A stretch of DNA of 64,000 nucleotides from Diphasiastrum complanatum (Eukaryota; Streptophyta; Lycopodiopsida; Lycopodiales; Lycopodiaceae): contig CM055102.1 in the NCBI GenBank assembly GCA_029204225.1, forward strand, positions 21,340,637 through 21,404,636, given 5' to 3'. How positions within the stretch are numbered: the stretch's first letter is position 1; every line of letters starts with the position of its first letter. Below the pieces are notes generated by a model that was not told where the DNA came from, made no database searches, and was given only the letters and a program-made list of their open reading frames with translations. This document shows positions 1-10,632 of this stretch, piece by piece. The position numbers and the translations under genes are program-made.

Positions 1-393
1 CTCAAAGATGGCATAGCAAAAGTTATTAGATCACAAGAAACACTGTACATATAGAGTATTCACAAAGTGCATGAAAAGGTAGGTGTCCTAAAATTGGCCT
101 ACCACCTGTCAAACTAAGGTCGGGCCCAATATGGCCAAATTCGATTGACAAACTTGGGACATTCCCCCAAGTATAGCAAGTACTGTAAATAACTCTATAC
201 AGGCTAATTCTTCCTATGTGTGGCTACCCGGCTAACCCAAGTAGTCATCTACGAGATCAGTGCCCGATCAATATATCCTAACGGGTCATGTCCCGATCAC
301 AACCATATACAGTAAACCAAATAAGATGTACACTAATTACATCATCACATTTAGAGCTTATACTAATGAATCGGATCACAAGCTGATTTCTAA
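1..393 (-). repeat. LTR-like 3' end of decayed copia element (repeat family X)
   Basis: This stretch directly follows the RNase H end of the minus-strand copia ORFs, where a 3' LTR is expected. It is clearly related to blocks at 22790-23210 and 52980-53420 (same strand) and 35470-35905 and 49350-49780 (opposite strand). Shared landmarks are a run reading cctaaaattggcct, the string caatatggcc, and the phrase ggctaacccaag. The element continues beyond the window start, so the outer LTR end is not visible. Calling it an LTR is inference from position; no TG...CA ends or target duplication can be checked here. Confidence 0.5.
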
Positions 394-1521
394 CTAATTT
401 TTTGTTAATTGAAAATATTGCAAAATTCGTTTTGCAATCTTCCAATGTGTCAAGCCTGGATTCATGCAGAATTGACTCATCCTGAACATTGCATAAGCAA
501 TGTCAGGACATGTGTTGTCTGCAAGGTACATCAACGATCCTATCAGTTTCCTGTAAGGTGTGAGCTGCATCAACTCTCTCTCTTTTACCGTCCTCGAACA
601 ATTTTCGTTCGTTAGCACCGTTCTTGCAAGCATTGGAGTATTCGCTCCTTTGCAATTCAGCATCTCAAAATCCTCTAGGATTTTTTTGGGTGTATCTGGA
701 CTGATGAAGGTACAGCTTACCTCCCTCATAGTCCCTGTCAATTTGTAAGCCAAGCTAACACCTGGCCTCTCCTAGATCTACAATCTCGAAATGTTTCAAG
801 ATGTCATTCTTCACTTTAGCAATCAGCTTCTCACTCTTGCAGAGTATCAGAGTGTCGTCCACATACACAGGCACAATGATGATCTTCCCATCTGTAATTC
901 TCACATACACATTGGAATCAACCATTAGTGGCTTGAATCCCAAGGATTTCAGGACTTGATCTTTCTTTTTGTACCATTGTCGAGATGACTGCTTCAGACC
1001 ATAGATACTCCTATGCATTCTGCATGCATAATTAGGAAGTGAATTCGAGACATAACCTGGGGGTTGATCCATATAGACCTCTTCTCTAGCTCACCATGCA
1101 AGAAGTTTGTCTTCTCGTCCACAATGTGGATCTTGAGGTCATAAGCAGCTGCATATGCAAATAGTAAACGTAGGGACAAATTCTTCATGAAAGGAGAGAA
1201 GGTTTCAGAATAATCAATACCATATCTCTGAGAGAATCCCTTCGCTACCAGTCTTGCCTTATATTTCAAAACATCTCCATCTGGTCCATACTTTATCTTG
1301 TAAACCCATTTGCATTTTACAGTCTTTTGCTTATCTGCTAATCGCTGCAACATCCATACCTGGTTCTTCCTCATGGATTCCATCTCCTCGTTCATGGCTT
1401 GGATCCATTTGTCCTTCTCTGAACATTCAATTGCCTCCTCGAATGTCTGTGGTTCACCACTGAATCCACAGAATTCTTTTGATGTAGAAGCAAAGCTGCC
1501 TAGCACATATCTTGCTGGCAC
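394..1521 (-). pseudogene. Copia reverse transcriptase / RNase H remnant
   Basis: Three overlapping minus-strand frames (994-1521, 755-1072, 394-753) give, in order, the RT entry region with CKWVYKIKYGPDG and ARLVAKGFSQ, the region ending in the polymerase motif YVDD (in VPVYVDDTLIL), and the part after the palm with RKLIGSLMYL and HWKIAKRIL. In a live element this protein copies the RNA into DNA inside the virus-like particle. The frame changes twice. The usual MDVKTAFLNG box reads VDEKTNFLHG, a sign of decay. The catalytic aspartates are still present. Copia assignment is firm; the lineage is not resolved. Confidence 0.88.
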
Positions 1522-1727
1522 TCTTCGTTGTCTTGTCGACCTTCTAGGAGATCCTCCTGGGACAGCAATGCCTTTGCCTTTGTCTGCTCTGCTAGGTCCG
1601 AAACCATATTGGTTTACAGGTACTGTAGCAGAAGGCTACCTCTCGAATCTTTCGTCTTCTGATTCGTCACTCAAATGCGAAGCGACTCAAAAATCTTCGT
1701 TTTCAAGTTCATCTTTTGCTCCCTCTG

Positions 1728-2657
1728 TCACAGTTGGCAGATCATAGTACTGTCTTCACGAACTTCATAGCTGACAGGATTATCGTTGGCCATCGTTCTG
1801 CTCTCATCAAATTTGACATCCCTGACTGTCTTCACAGTGTTCATGTCTAGCATGTAGACTCTGTAGTATGACGAATTGTTGTCATATCCTACCAAATATC
1901 CCAGTTTAGCTTTCTCATCAAGCTTCTGTCGAAGCTTATCAGGGATATGTGCATAAGCTGCACAGCCAAAGATTCTGATGTGAGCCATATTGGGCTTTCT
2001 ACCCCACCATAATTCGTGTGGTGTCGTGTGAGAAACACCATACTTCCCTGTCCTATTCTGAATATATGCAGCTGTAGCTACTACTTCAGCCCGCAGTACT
2101 CTTGGAGCTTTTGGGTAGGCCATCATGCATTTGGCAGCTTCCATCAGGGTCCTATTCTTCCTTTCTGCAACATCGTTGTGCTACGGTGTGTAAGCTACAG
2201 TCCTTCTATGAATGATACCACAATCATTGCATAAGTCAGTGAAGTGATTCGAGATGTATTCGCCACCTCGATCTGTCCTGATCTACTTCACTTTGTTGCC
2301 AGTGCATCTCTTTGCCCAATTCACATATTCTGTGAATTTGTCAAGTGCTTCTGATTTATTCTGAATAAAATACACTCTGGCAAATTTACTATAATCATCA
2401 ATGAAGGTAATGTAATATTTTGAGCCTCCTACTGAGATCACATTGAAAGGCCCACAGATGTCAGAATGCACTAACTCCAGAATCTTGGTCGTTCTGTAGG
2501 AGTCTTTGACAAATGGAGTGTGAGACATCTTATCCTTCAGACATGCATCACAGGTGTCGAATTGTTCGCATTCGAGATGTTGGCCCCTGTATTTGCTCCA
2601 TGATGGCTTGCTTGGTAAAGTGCCATCGAGTTCATATGGCATAGTCTTATGTGCCAT
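1728..2657 (-). pseudogene. Copia integrase remnant
   Basis: Two minus-strand frames cover the integrase. The upstream part (2283-2657) has the GAG-pre-integrase zinc region (CDACLKDKMSHTPF), the first catalytic aspartate in LVHSDICGPF, and FIDDYSKFARVYF. The downstream part (1728-2144) has the C-terminal region with HELWWGRKPNMAHIRIFGC and the GYLVGYDNNSSYYRVY strand typical of copia integrases. The stretch between them, where the second aspartate and the glutamate should lie, is interrupted. The enzyme would join retrotransposon DNA to the chromosome; this copy cannot be functional. Confidence 0.88.
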
Positions 2658-3057
2658 AGAGTGTCTGGCGAATCATCATGAGTCTGATGCACTTGATCTA
2701 CAGTAGGCGTACCTTTAGGTGATATAGAATACATTTTCTTCTGCCTTGAGTGATCAGGGTACTGGTACTAGTATCAACAACGTTGCATGCTTCATCAGAA
2801 AACGTCACACGCATCCCTGCATCAGCTATTATTGTCACAAAAAGCAAGTCCTACTGTAGTGTAGGCACGAACAGAACGTCTTCAAGTCGTTTGTCTCTGT
2901 CATTCGTGTTGAGCCACAATGAACCAATACTGTTCACTTGATGTTTGGATCCATCTCCAAGAACAATGAATCTTGATGGATCAGCACTTTGAAAATCAGA
3001 CATTATTCATCTTGATGTCACAAAGTGTGAGGTAGGTCCTGAGTCTAGGATCACCCC

Positions 3058-3827
3058 TTATGTGTCAGGTGTTGATGCTGCACACACATCTGCATAGATG
3101 TAGGTGGTCGAACAATTTTTGTTTGATCTCTCTTCGCCCATTTTCGAGCTCTTTAGCTCCTCGACATAGGACGAACTGTTATTGTTCTTTTGTCTGCTTT
3201 GTGCTGATTTGTTTCTTGGGTTCAGGCGGTAGATGGCTGCATGACCCTTCTTGTGGCAGTGAATATACTCAATTTTCGGATTGAGCCAGCACGTATCGAT
3301 TGTGTGGCCTTCTCGTCTACATCTCACGCAAGTCTTCTTTTCTCCACCTTGCTGTTTTGACCTCCCTTTGTTCTTCCACTTATCTTTGCTGGTTCCCTCT
3401 ACTTGTTGATCACAATCCTACCTTTGATTCGACTCCCTCTCAGGCTTGAATTGTCTTTTCTTTGTTGCTGTAGAGGGCTTGGTCAGAAGCATCCTTGTGA
3501 TGAGGGTGTTCTCTAGCCTCGACTTCCTCTCGAATCTCGACAATTGCCTTTTCGAGGGTCATTGTAGGATCTTTCACGAGCAGGATCCTGGTTGTCTAGA
3601 AAGATCTAGATAAGGCTCTCAACAGGTAAGTAAGCTACTTCTCTGCTGACACTGCATTTTATGCTCCAGAATTGTGTAGTGACATGAATAGATCCTTCAT
3701 CTTCCTTACAAAAGAAGTGAGATCTTTGTCGTCCCACTGCAGATTCGTCAGCTGATCTTCCAGCATCATTATTTGACTGTGTGATTTCGTTTAAAATCTC
3801 GTGAGCAGTGTATCCCATATTCCACAC
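3058..3827 (-). pseudogene. Copia Gag remnant with zinc knuckles
   Basis: The minus-strand frame 3058-3327 shows CRREGHTIDTCW followed by CHKKGHAAIYRL, which match the paired CCHC knuckles of a copia nucleocapsid, although the first cysteine pair of the first knuckle is cut off and the last cysteine of the second is lost. Frame 3606-3827 continues towards the Gag core but cannot be followed to a normal N-terminus. Gag would package the RNA. The region between the frames has stops and frameshifts. Confidence 0.7.
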
Positions 3828-3830
3828 TTT

Positions 3831-4423
3831 GGTTTGATATTGTTGAATGTTGTATTAATTTGTTAATGTAGATCAGCAGTCTCTAACTACTCTCTGAAGG
3901 ATTGTAGGAATGATATAGCCGATAGTGACCAGCGATCATATCTGAATTCTTGACGAACTGATTTTGTTTGTGAATTCTTTCGCTTTGCTTCTCTTCGCTT
4001 TGTGTTTCACTTCGTGATCACTTGGCTACAAGCGTAAATCGATTTGAGGGGCTCACTTAGGTTTCGTTTCATCCTGTTTCGTTTCATTTCGTCTCGTCTC
4101 GTTCCAGAGCTTGATTGATCTTGTCGCGAATTCTTTCGCTTCGTTTCGTTTCATTTCGCGATCTGTGTGCTTCCAGCATGAATCAATGTCAGAGCTCGTT
4201 TAAGTTTCGCTTTGCTTTGCTTCGTTTTGTTTCGTTTAGAATTCGTCTCGTTTCGTTTGGTTGTATTACAGAGCCTGCATGATCCAACACGAATTATTCT
4301 CGAACAGAAATAATTTGAGTTTCGAGAAAGTTTTGCGAATCGTTTGAGATAATGTTTTATCAGTTTGCCACCAGAGTAATAGCTAGAATTTTGCATTTTC
4401 TGAGTGCATTTTTCATCCACCAG
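3831..4423. repeat. TTTCG-rich low-complexity stretch
   Basis: About 600 bases without a supportable gene. From about 3960 to 4260 the plus strand repeats variants of tttcg and cttcgtttcg many times. It ends just before a plus-strand primer-binding-like motif, so it may be the end of an unrelated LTR. The minus-strand ORF at 4151-4420 is rich in Lys/Asn/Arg because of this composition and is not credible as a gene. Confidence 0.45.
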
Positions 4424-4436
4424 TGGTATTAGAGCC
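4424..4436 (+). promoter_or_regulatory. Primer-binding-site-like motif (initiator Met tRNA type)
   Basis: The sequence tggtattagagcc differs at one base from tggtatcagagcc, the usual copia primer-binding site for initiator methionine tRNA. It reads on the plus strand, opposite to the copia ORFs at 394-3827, so it would belong to a different, truncated element whose LTR ends near 4422. Confidence 0.35.
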
Positions 4437-5110
4437 TACCTTGTCATAGTCTGACATAGCCAAAAAGCTATCAGATCCTGGAGGCTAAAGTATTCAATCA
4501 ACCATCAACAAGTGAACACAAATTCAGAAGTAATGACTTCAATCATCAGCATACAATCCAAGATTTGTACGGTTCTGGGTTCATCTGGATCTAATATCCG
4601 TGAGTTGCAGAGGATGAGAAGAATCTTGGGGAACCATATTGATAGGTAAAGAAGATCCTAGCAATAAAGCAACACGAGAAATGCACAGGCAGAAGGCAAA
4701 ATGGAAAGCAGAAAAAAAACGTTATGCAAAAACGGAAATTTCCAACCTTGGAATAGAAAAAGCGATGCACAACGTGAACCTTACAATTTGCGAAAAGAGG
4801 GAAAAATAGCTATCTAAGAATACTAGTCTTTTGTTTTTGGGATACATTTTCTAAAACCAAGAGGGCTTTCCCTCAAACTATACCTGAAAAGAGGGAAAAA
4901 CGCTGGTATGACAATTGAAGAGGCTTGAAAATAGTCCGTAGGAAAGAAAAACAGTCCTAATTGAACTCGCTGGAGATGCAAGCATACTGCAAGGAACAGA
5001 AGAAACTGCTGGTTGTCGCTTGTTGGAAATACATGCTCGAAGCATTCAAGCTATGAAAGTGATGCAAAAGGTGAAAGGTACAAGATTTTTTTTTCAAACA
5101 ATCACCTTTA
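4437..5110. other. Intergenic, nothing recognised
   Basis: About 670 bases of A-rich sequence with no supportable ORF, RNA or repeat match inside the window. It lies between the copia remnant and the RTF2 promoter region. Confidence 0.5.
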
Positions 5111-5727
5111 AACTCGAAAGGCTAGAATATAAATGCACTTATTTGAAGGAAATTTTGGTTGTGAAGCATTGAGAAGACTTCAAAATGCAGGCCAACATGC
5201 CAAGGGACATTACTTGGCCCATAGAACGAGTTTGAGTTGCCCCTACGTGGCAGGGGCTCCCCGCCATGTTATTCGCCACGTAGTGGCAACAAGTGCAACA
5301 CGTAATAAGAAAGGGGATGTGGCCTTTTTTTTGGGTGAACCAATGGGAGAGTTCTTTTTTAAGTTTAGACTTGCTAAGTAGTGTAATGTGAAATGGCCCT
5401 AAATGGTAGATGTGAGAGAGTGGTGGATATGCCATGGGAGAAAGATCCAAGTTTGCGGAGAGTAAAATATATAATGCCAAGAAGAACACGTGACGCAGTT
5501 TCATTGGATATCTCTCGAAAGGCTTAGTGCCTTGTAGGCGACAAAAAAAAATAGTGGAAGAAAACAGTCACCCTTGCCATCCTATCTCCATTTCCCTGTT
5601 ACCTATTTTCTGTGCTGGAGCGAGAGGAGAGCGAGAGAGGAGAGCGAGAGAGGAGAGGCGATCGCATCAGTTAGTCGGTTTCTTTTCAAGGATCGTTGGT
5701 GCAGTGTGAGCATTGGATCGTAGGCAG
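5111..5727 (+). promoter_or_regulatory. RTF2 upstream region and likely 5' leader
   Basis: This region precedes the only host gene. It holds a TATA-like run aaatatataat near 5465-5475, a CACGTG G-box at 5487-5492, and a GA-rich leader at about 5612-5664 in which gagcgagagagga-type units recur. The TATA-like run lies about 255 bases before the start codon, so a leader of roughly 220 bases is plausible. Small ORFs on both strands here (5133-5381 plus, 5139-5504 minus) show no recognisable domain. Placement of the promoter is inference. Confidence 0.4.
5487..5492. promoter_or_regulatory. G-box (CACGTG)
   Basis: A perfect palindromic CACGTG in the context aacacgtgac, of the kind bound by plant bHLH and bZIP factors. 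It lies about 240 bases before RTF2 and just after the TATA-like run. A six-base motif can occur by chance. Confidence 0.3.
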
Positions 5728-6843
5728 ATGAAAGAGATGCAAATTTTTGTAAGGAGCGTGGATGGGCAGGCGACGGCAGTGCTTAGATCCGATCCAGACG
5801 ATTCCATCTCACTTCTCAAGAAGATGGCTGTTCCGCCTCACGCTTCTCACCTTTTCGACTGCTTCTACCTGATGCATGGATGTAAGTCTCTTTCTGATGC
5901 TTCTACTTTGCGTGATTCTTGTGTTCGGGATTGTAGCACGCTTCAATTAGGGTTTAGATTGCGAGGAGGGGGCGGTGATGGAGGTGCCACGGGGGCTGAA
6001 TCCCGGGACTGCTACTTGAAGATGTACCAAGAAAAGAAGCCGGATAAAGTAGACCCTTATGAGGCCAGGCTTGCGAGGTGGTCTAGATGCGCTCTTTCTG
6101 CTGAAGCACTTAAGCCTCCTTGTGTCATAGATCTTCTTGGTAACATCTACAATAAGGAGGCTCTTGTTAGCGCTCTGTTGAAAAAGAGCCTCCCTAAGAG
6201 GTTAGGGTACATAAAAGGCTTGAAGGACATGATTCCCATACATTTGTCATCTATCCCCGGAATACAATCTGATGACGAGTATTGTGCTACGAAGTTTCAG
6301 TGTCCAATCACAGGTCAAGAGTTCAATGGAAAATTTAGATTTTTTGCTCTGAGAGGATGTGGTCATGTGCTGAGTGTGCGCGCTCTGAAAGAAGTTCAAT
6401 CCACTTCTTGTTTGGTGTGCCATACTCCTTTTGATGAAACTGATAAATTTTTCGTCAACGGGAGTGATGAAGAGGTCAATGTTTTGCGGCAACGGATGGA
6501 AGAAGACAAATTGAGGTTGCAAGCGAAGAAGGAGAAGAAAGCGAAACGTGGTATCACAGAGGTTGATGAAGGCAGAGAGACATCTGTGTTGGATGTGCTC
6601 TCTTTTGCTTCTAAAGAAGAAGATATTTCTAGAAGGAAAGGTGATGTCAAAAACCATGTGGCAGTTTTGGCTAAACCAACCGGTGGTATTGCAGCAATAT
6701 CAGTCCCGAAAAAATTCAAGGCATCAGATAAAGTTCCGGCAAATGCAACAAAATCAGTCTATGCCTCAATATTCACGTCATCAAATAAGAGCGAGTTCAG
6801 AGAAACTTACAGTTGCAGATCTCTTCCACTTGGCAGAAATTGA
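5728..6843 (+). CDS. RTF2: RTF2, replication termination factor 2 homologue with N-terminal ubiquitin-like domain
   Basis: Rtf2-family proteins act at the nuclear replisome (fork pausing and restart), and plant and yeast members are also tied to pre-mRNA splicing. The protein has 371 residues from this start. Residues 4-80 form a ubiquitin-like domain opening MQIFVRSVDGQ and ending in LRGG (78-81), as in plant RTF2. The Rtf2 domain follows, with Cys121 and Cys132 and a RING-like cluster at Cys192, Cys211, His213, Cys228 and Cys231. A Lys/Glu-rich helix covers about 255-280. The end FRETYSCRSLPLGRN is the conserved plant C-terminus, so the frame is complete. An in-frame TGA at 5707 limits extension. 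The start at 5728 is the first ATG; the ATG at 5737 has a better -3 base and gives the ubiquitin-like MQIF start, so 5737 is a real alternative. The reading frame has no intron. Confidence 0.93.
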   Translation: MKEMQIFVRSVDGQATAVLRSDPDDSISLLKKMAVPPHASHLFDCFYLMHGCKSLSDASTLRDSCVRDCSTLQLGFRLRGGGGDGGATGAESRDCYLKMYQEKKPDKVDPYEARLARWSRCALSAEALKPPCVIDLLGNIYNKEALVSALLKKSLPKRLGYIKGLKDMIPIHLSSIPGIQSDDEYCATKFQCPITGQEFNGKFRFFALRGCGHVLSVRALKEVQSTSCLVCHTPFDETDKFFVNGSDEEVNVLRQRMEEDKLRLQAKKEKKAKRGITEVDEGRETSVLDVLSFASKEEDISRRKGDVKNHVAVLAKPTGGIAAISVPKKFKASDKVPANATKSVYASIFTSSNKSEFRETYSCRSLPLGRN

Positions 6844-8357
6844 GAAAGCTAAGTATGGTGTTGAAAATTATAGGAAGTGTAACAGAATTGACCATTTCTA
6901 ATCACTCACACAACTCTGCATTGAACGACCCGAAGCCTTGAACCTTATTGTAGTCGAAAGTTTGTATCTTAACCTAATCTGATAATGCTCTTTACGTCAA
7001 GGAATAAAGGCAGCAAATCATGGTTATTTATACTGATAACCTTTTGGAGAGTGTCTGCTTCTAAACATAATCAAACATTGCTTTGCCGTTGGATAATATT
7101 TCTGAATTTGAAGTCGTTCGACCTTTGCACAAGTTCCTCTTAAATAATTGCAAAGTTTCCTTGATTTTGTTGAGTTTTTTACTTCTATGCAGTAGCGAAC
7201 TTTTTTTTTAACGATCTTTCTACTTATTTGTAATGTCTCGCTGTTTATGAACTTGGAATCTGTCTCAGCAAGAGATTCTGATGTGAATTGAATGTTATCC
7301 TTCATCGATAAAATTGTCTACTCCACGCGAGTAAAGTTGACCTGTATGTGTTGAATGCTAGTTTTTATTAGAAAATTTTAGAGGGTTGTGGATCTTTTGC
7401 ACACTATCTCTATATGCTACTACATTCTAAAACTAACATGAAGATTGGAATAAACCCTAACGACGTAGTTTAGGACATACAAAATTTTGGCCATAGTGGG
7501 GAGTTTCTCCAACGATATAGTAGATCTAATTTAAGGACCATAATACTGAACCATAGTGGTTCGAAATTTAATGGTCATTATGATTTCTAACCTAGTATCC
7601 AATAAGGTTCTTCAATTACCGTTAGACTAGTTGATTGGGAAACTTAAAGCACTTGGAGAGTGGCCCAAGACAAAAAAATGCCTAAGTTTAAGAGACCAAT
7701 CTACAAAACAAGGGCAACATATGTTAAAATGAGATATCTAGATTCATTCAAGACAGATGGAAAGCACTTAGCGCACAATAGCTTAAGGTAGTTAGTAGAA
7801 GCTTAGTAATGGTCTTTAAGCAAAACTATTGTTACATCATTTTACAAAAGTTAGTATGTTTATTGAAATTGAAGACACACACACGCAATCTCTCTCTACA
7901 TTTCTTGTTGCTAGTCTTTCCATCAATTTTGTTTTCACCAACTGATTTTTCTCTTCAAGCTTTGAACCCCCAAGCTTTGGCCTAGTGCACTTTATTTGTT
8001 TTTTTTGAGTTATTGATCTTCAACTCCCATGTTTTAAAGCACATAGTGGTGCAACACTATAGAATGCTACATTTATGAACATATATGGAACAAACACTCC
8101 AAAACAATTTATTTGCATAAGTCAGGACAAATTCTATCCTTGAAATTTTATGCATTTCATAGTTGAAGTGTAGGGACGTATCTTTTAGTTGGCTTTAGAA
8201 AGGTGGTGCATAGTCCAATGAGCCAATGTTTAGAGTTTAGGGCTTTAGAAATGCATGTTGTCATGTACTTAGAAAGCTACTATGTGGAGCTTGCAATGAG
8301 ATAACAAGCTAAACTTGATAGACCATGTGTAGACATGACTAAAATTACAATATTACG
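6844..8357. other. RTF2 3' flank and intergenic sequence
   Basis: About 1.5 kb of AT-rich sequence without a supportable gene. An AATAAA at 7003-7008, 160 bases past the RTF2 stop, is a reasonable poly(A) signal. The plus-strand ORF overlapping the RTF2 end (6548-6901) and the minus-strand ORF 7024-7305 show no domain. Nothing else is recognised before the Penelope-like repeat at 8358. Confidence 0.5.
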
Positions 8358-8773
8358 AGTATTTTGTATTTTGTCTTTGTCTCAATAACTCGTCTATGTG
8401 TATGGTCCTTGTTTTATTTATTTGTTTATATTTTATTTTAAATTTTAAGTTTCATTTTATTTTAATTATTATTATCATTATTATTATTATTTTCTTTCTT
8501 CTTAATGATTGTCTTTTGCTTCTTAGTCAACACTGGGTCTACCCATGAGAATCTAGATTCTTTCGAAACCCAGTTAGCACCTTATGCTTGGATATTGATG
8601 AGACAAGCAATGATGTTTGGCTGAGATTTTTAATTTTTAATTTTTTGGTTTATTGAATTTTATTTTATTGTTTTGACTTAGATCCTTTGACTTTTTGAGT
8701 TGCTCGTATATTGTTTTTAAGCTTTACCTTTGTCCCTATACATCATTGACTTCTCTCTTTAAATTCTTGAAAT
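8358..8773 (+). repeat. Left pseudo-LTR of the Penelope-like element
   Basis: This 416-bp block matches 12721-13139 in the same orientation. Both begin agtattttgtatttt and pass through a run of att/tta triplets, tgattgtcttttgc, tagtcaac(a/g)ctgggt, ttgttttgacttagatcctt and catcattgacttctct. The match is imperfect, so the copy is old. Inside, 8533-8573 can fold into hairpins and is discussed as a weak hammerhead-like candidate. Confidence 0.8.
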
Positions 8774-10206
8774 TGGATACATTCAGATTTCACTAATAGA
8801 TAATTTTCTGTCACTTTAGCGGACATGCAAATTCTTAATGAATATTTGTCCAAGTAGTGGTCAACTGTATGTTTTTATTTGCATATCTTGAGAGGGTTTG
8901 CATGCCTCTACAACTACTCTGATATTTTACTAACCAAAATTAACATCTCTTACTCGATGTCATGTTGGTAAAGTCCTTGTTGTTTCATACTAATTTTATG
9001 GCTCCCTTTTTTTTAGTGTGGAACTTTGTTTGAGTTCTTAAGCTATTGCTTATTAGGGTTAATCACTTGCTTCTAGTTCACCCATATATTCTCCTTCTCT
9101 CTACCTAGCTCTAATTTCAAAATGTTTTTGAAGTTTGTTTGAGTTTGTGATCGATTGCCTATTAAGAAGTTGTGTTTTGCCTTCATCAATTTTTTGGGTT
9201 CTCTTCCAAGTATCTACTTTTCATATTTAAAGTCTAATTTGTAGAATTGTTCTTACTTTAGGTTAATTGATGCTTTACTTCATTTATTTTCTACTTTCAA
9301 TATCGGTTACTTCTTTAATGGTAAAAATAAAAATAAAATCAAATAAAATTCTTTCATGTATAGTTATAATCACGTTTTTCTTGGTTGTGTTCCATTAGAT
9401 AAGTATGTCAATATCATTTTCAATATTCTTTAATGTTCATGTTTAGGTTCTTGTTCTTGATGGTATCAAAGTCATAAAGTAAGCTCTTTGTTAATTCTTG
9501 CCTCTTGTAAAGGAGTTTGTACATTTGGCTCTTTGGTGGTTCTTGTAATTTACCACCAAGAGTCATTTACGCAAATTCTATAAAACCTTTCCCGAAAAAA
9601 TTGTGTGATTGACTCTCTCATGGTCCAATTAATTTTGCTCACCATGTTAGAGTCTGAACCTTACTCCCATGAAGTTTCCTTTCTCTGGGTCCTTTTAGGA
9701 TCAAGGGCTTTTTGGTTAGTTTCGTGAAAGACTTTTGGTGTGAGGAGTCGAGTAGTGTTACTTCAAGAAGTCATGGGCACTTGATCGCATTCTATTCTTA
9801 ATGATGTTTCGAGCGTAACATGCGGACCTATTTAGGTACCTCACCGCTTTGCAACAACCCTGTTAAACAAACGAGGGTGTGGTCAACACTAATTTTGACC
9901 TCGGACCAATAGCCTTTAGGAGGGCTTGATCTTAAACAATTGCTTGACTACTCAAAATATAATCTATGGCTCTTCTACAAATCAACACTTCAGAGGTTTG
10001 CTCTTGCATCCCTTTACCCCTTTGTTTTACTAGTAGAGATGATACAAATCATAGAGAAAGGTTTAACTTAAATGGTCTATTTTTAAGTCTTTGCTTGTTA
10101 GTACTCATTATACGAATACCATATCAGAATTTTGTACCGCCTTAGACATCTTAGAAAAAAAATGTGCATACTTCTATGCCTCTTAGCCCCAATCCATACC
10201 ACCCAA
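8774..10206 (+). other. Leader region of the Penelope-like element, no coding recognised
   Basis: About 1.4 kb between the left pseudo-LTR and the endonuclease. It is T-rich with scattered stops. No domain is recognised, although a decayed N-terminal ORF part could lie here. Confidence 0.4.
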
Positions 10207-10632
10207 GTAATTTATGTCATTTATAACATACGAGGAGGTAGTATGGTATATGTTGGCCAAACTTTTCAGTTTGCTTTTGTACGTTTTCAAGAACATGTTT
10301 GAGAAGCTAGAAGAGTTCATGGCTCTAAGTTTTCGAAAGAGGAGTTAAAACCTTTGTATATTGCTATAGCCAAATGTGGTTTTGACTCTTTTCGGGGCTT
10401 TCCCATTGAGCACACCATTGGAAACTTTTCTAACTCTAAAGAGTTTTTCAAGGTAGCGTGGCTTGGTGAACTTTTTTGGATGAGAACTCTTCAGTCCTTT
10501 GTTCCTAGAGGTTATAATCTTGAGGGTAAGTCCAATTTACAAAGAGTAGAAACTTTGCCAAAAGAACTTTTATGTTGTGAAGAGCTCACTCTGAACGTAA
10601 AAACATTACACCTTACATTCGCAATGGTTTGA
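10207..10632 (+). pseudogene. GIY-YIG endonuclease domain of the Penelope-like element
   Basis: One frame reads VIYVIYNIRGGSMVYVGQT, matching the two halves of the GIY-YIG motif, then RFQEHV with the expected Arg and His. A TGA at 10300-10302 follows, then EARRVHGSKFSKEEL, and later GELFWMRTLQSFVPRGYN, with the conserved Glu and Asn of the family. The enzyme would nick target DNA to prime reverse transcription. Only one stop breaks the domain. It lies upstream of the RT, which is the unusual order. Another class of GIY-YIG protein is unlikely, given the Penelope RT downstream and the flanking repeats. Confidence 0.75.

Larger units (their letters stand above)
1..3830 (-). mobile_element. Degenerate Ty1/copia retrotransposon, minus strand
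   Basis: Read on the minus strand, the broken ORFs give Gag zinc knuckles, integrase, reverse transcriptase and RNase H in the Ty1/copia order (integrase before reverse transcriptase). Several frameshifts and stops separate the domains, so the copy is dead. The 3' LTR-like end lies at the window edge. The 5' end is unclear: beyond 3830 there is no recognisable Gag N-terminus, and the next primer-binding-like motif (4424-4436) points the other way. No intact LTR pair can be shown. Confidence 0.85.

Noticed and set aside
5133-5504. ORFs on both strands in the RTF2 upstream region
   Set aside because: No recognisable domain, overlapping each other, and located where the promoter and leader are expected.
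6548-6901. 117-codon ORF overlapping the RTF2 3' end
   Set aside because: Out-of-frame overlap with a well-conserved gene; no independent support.
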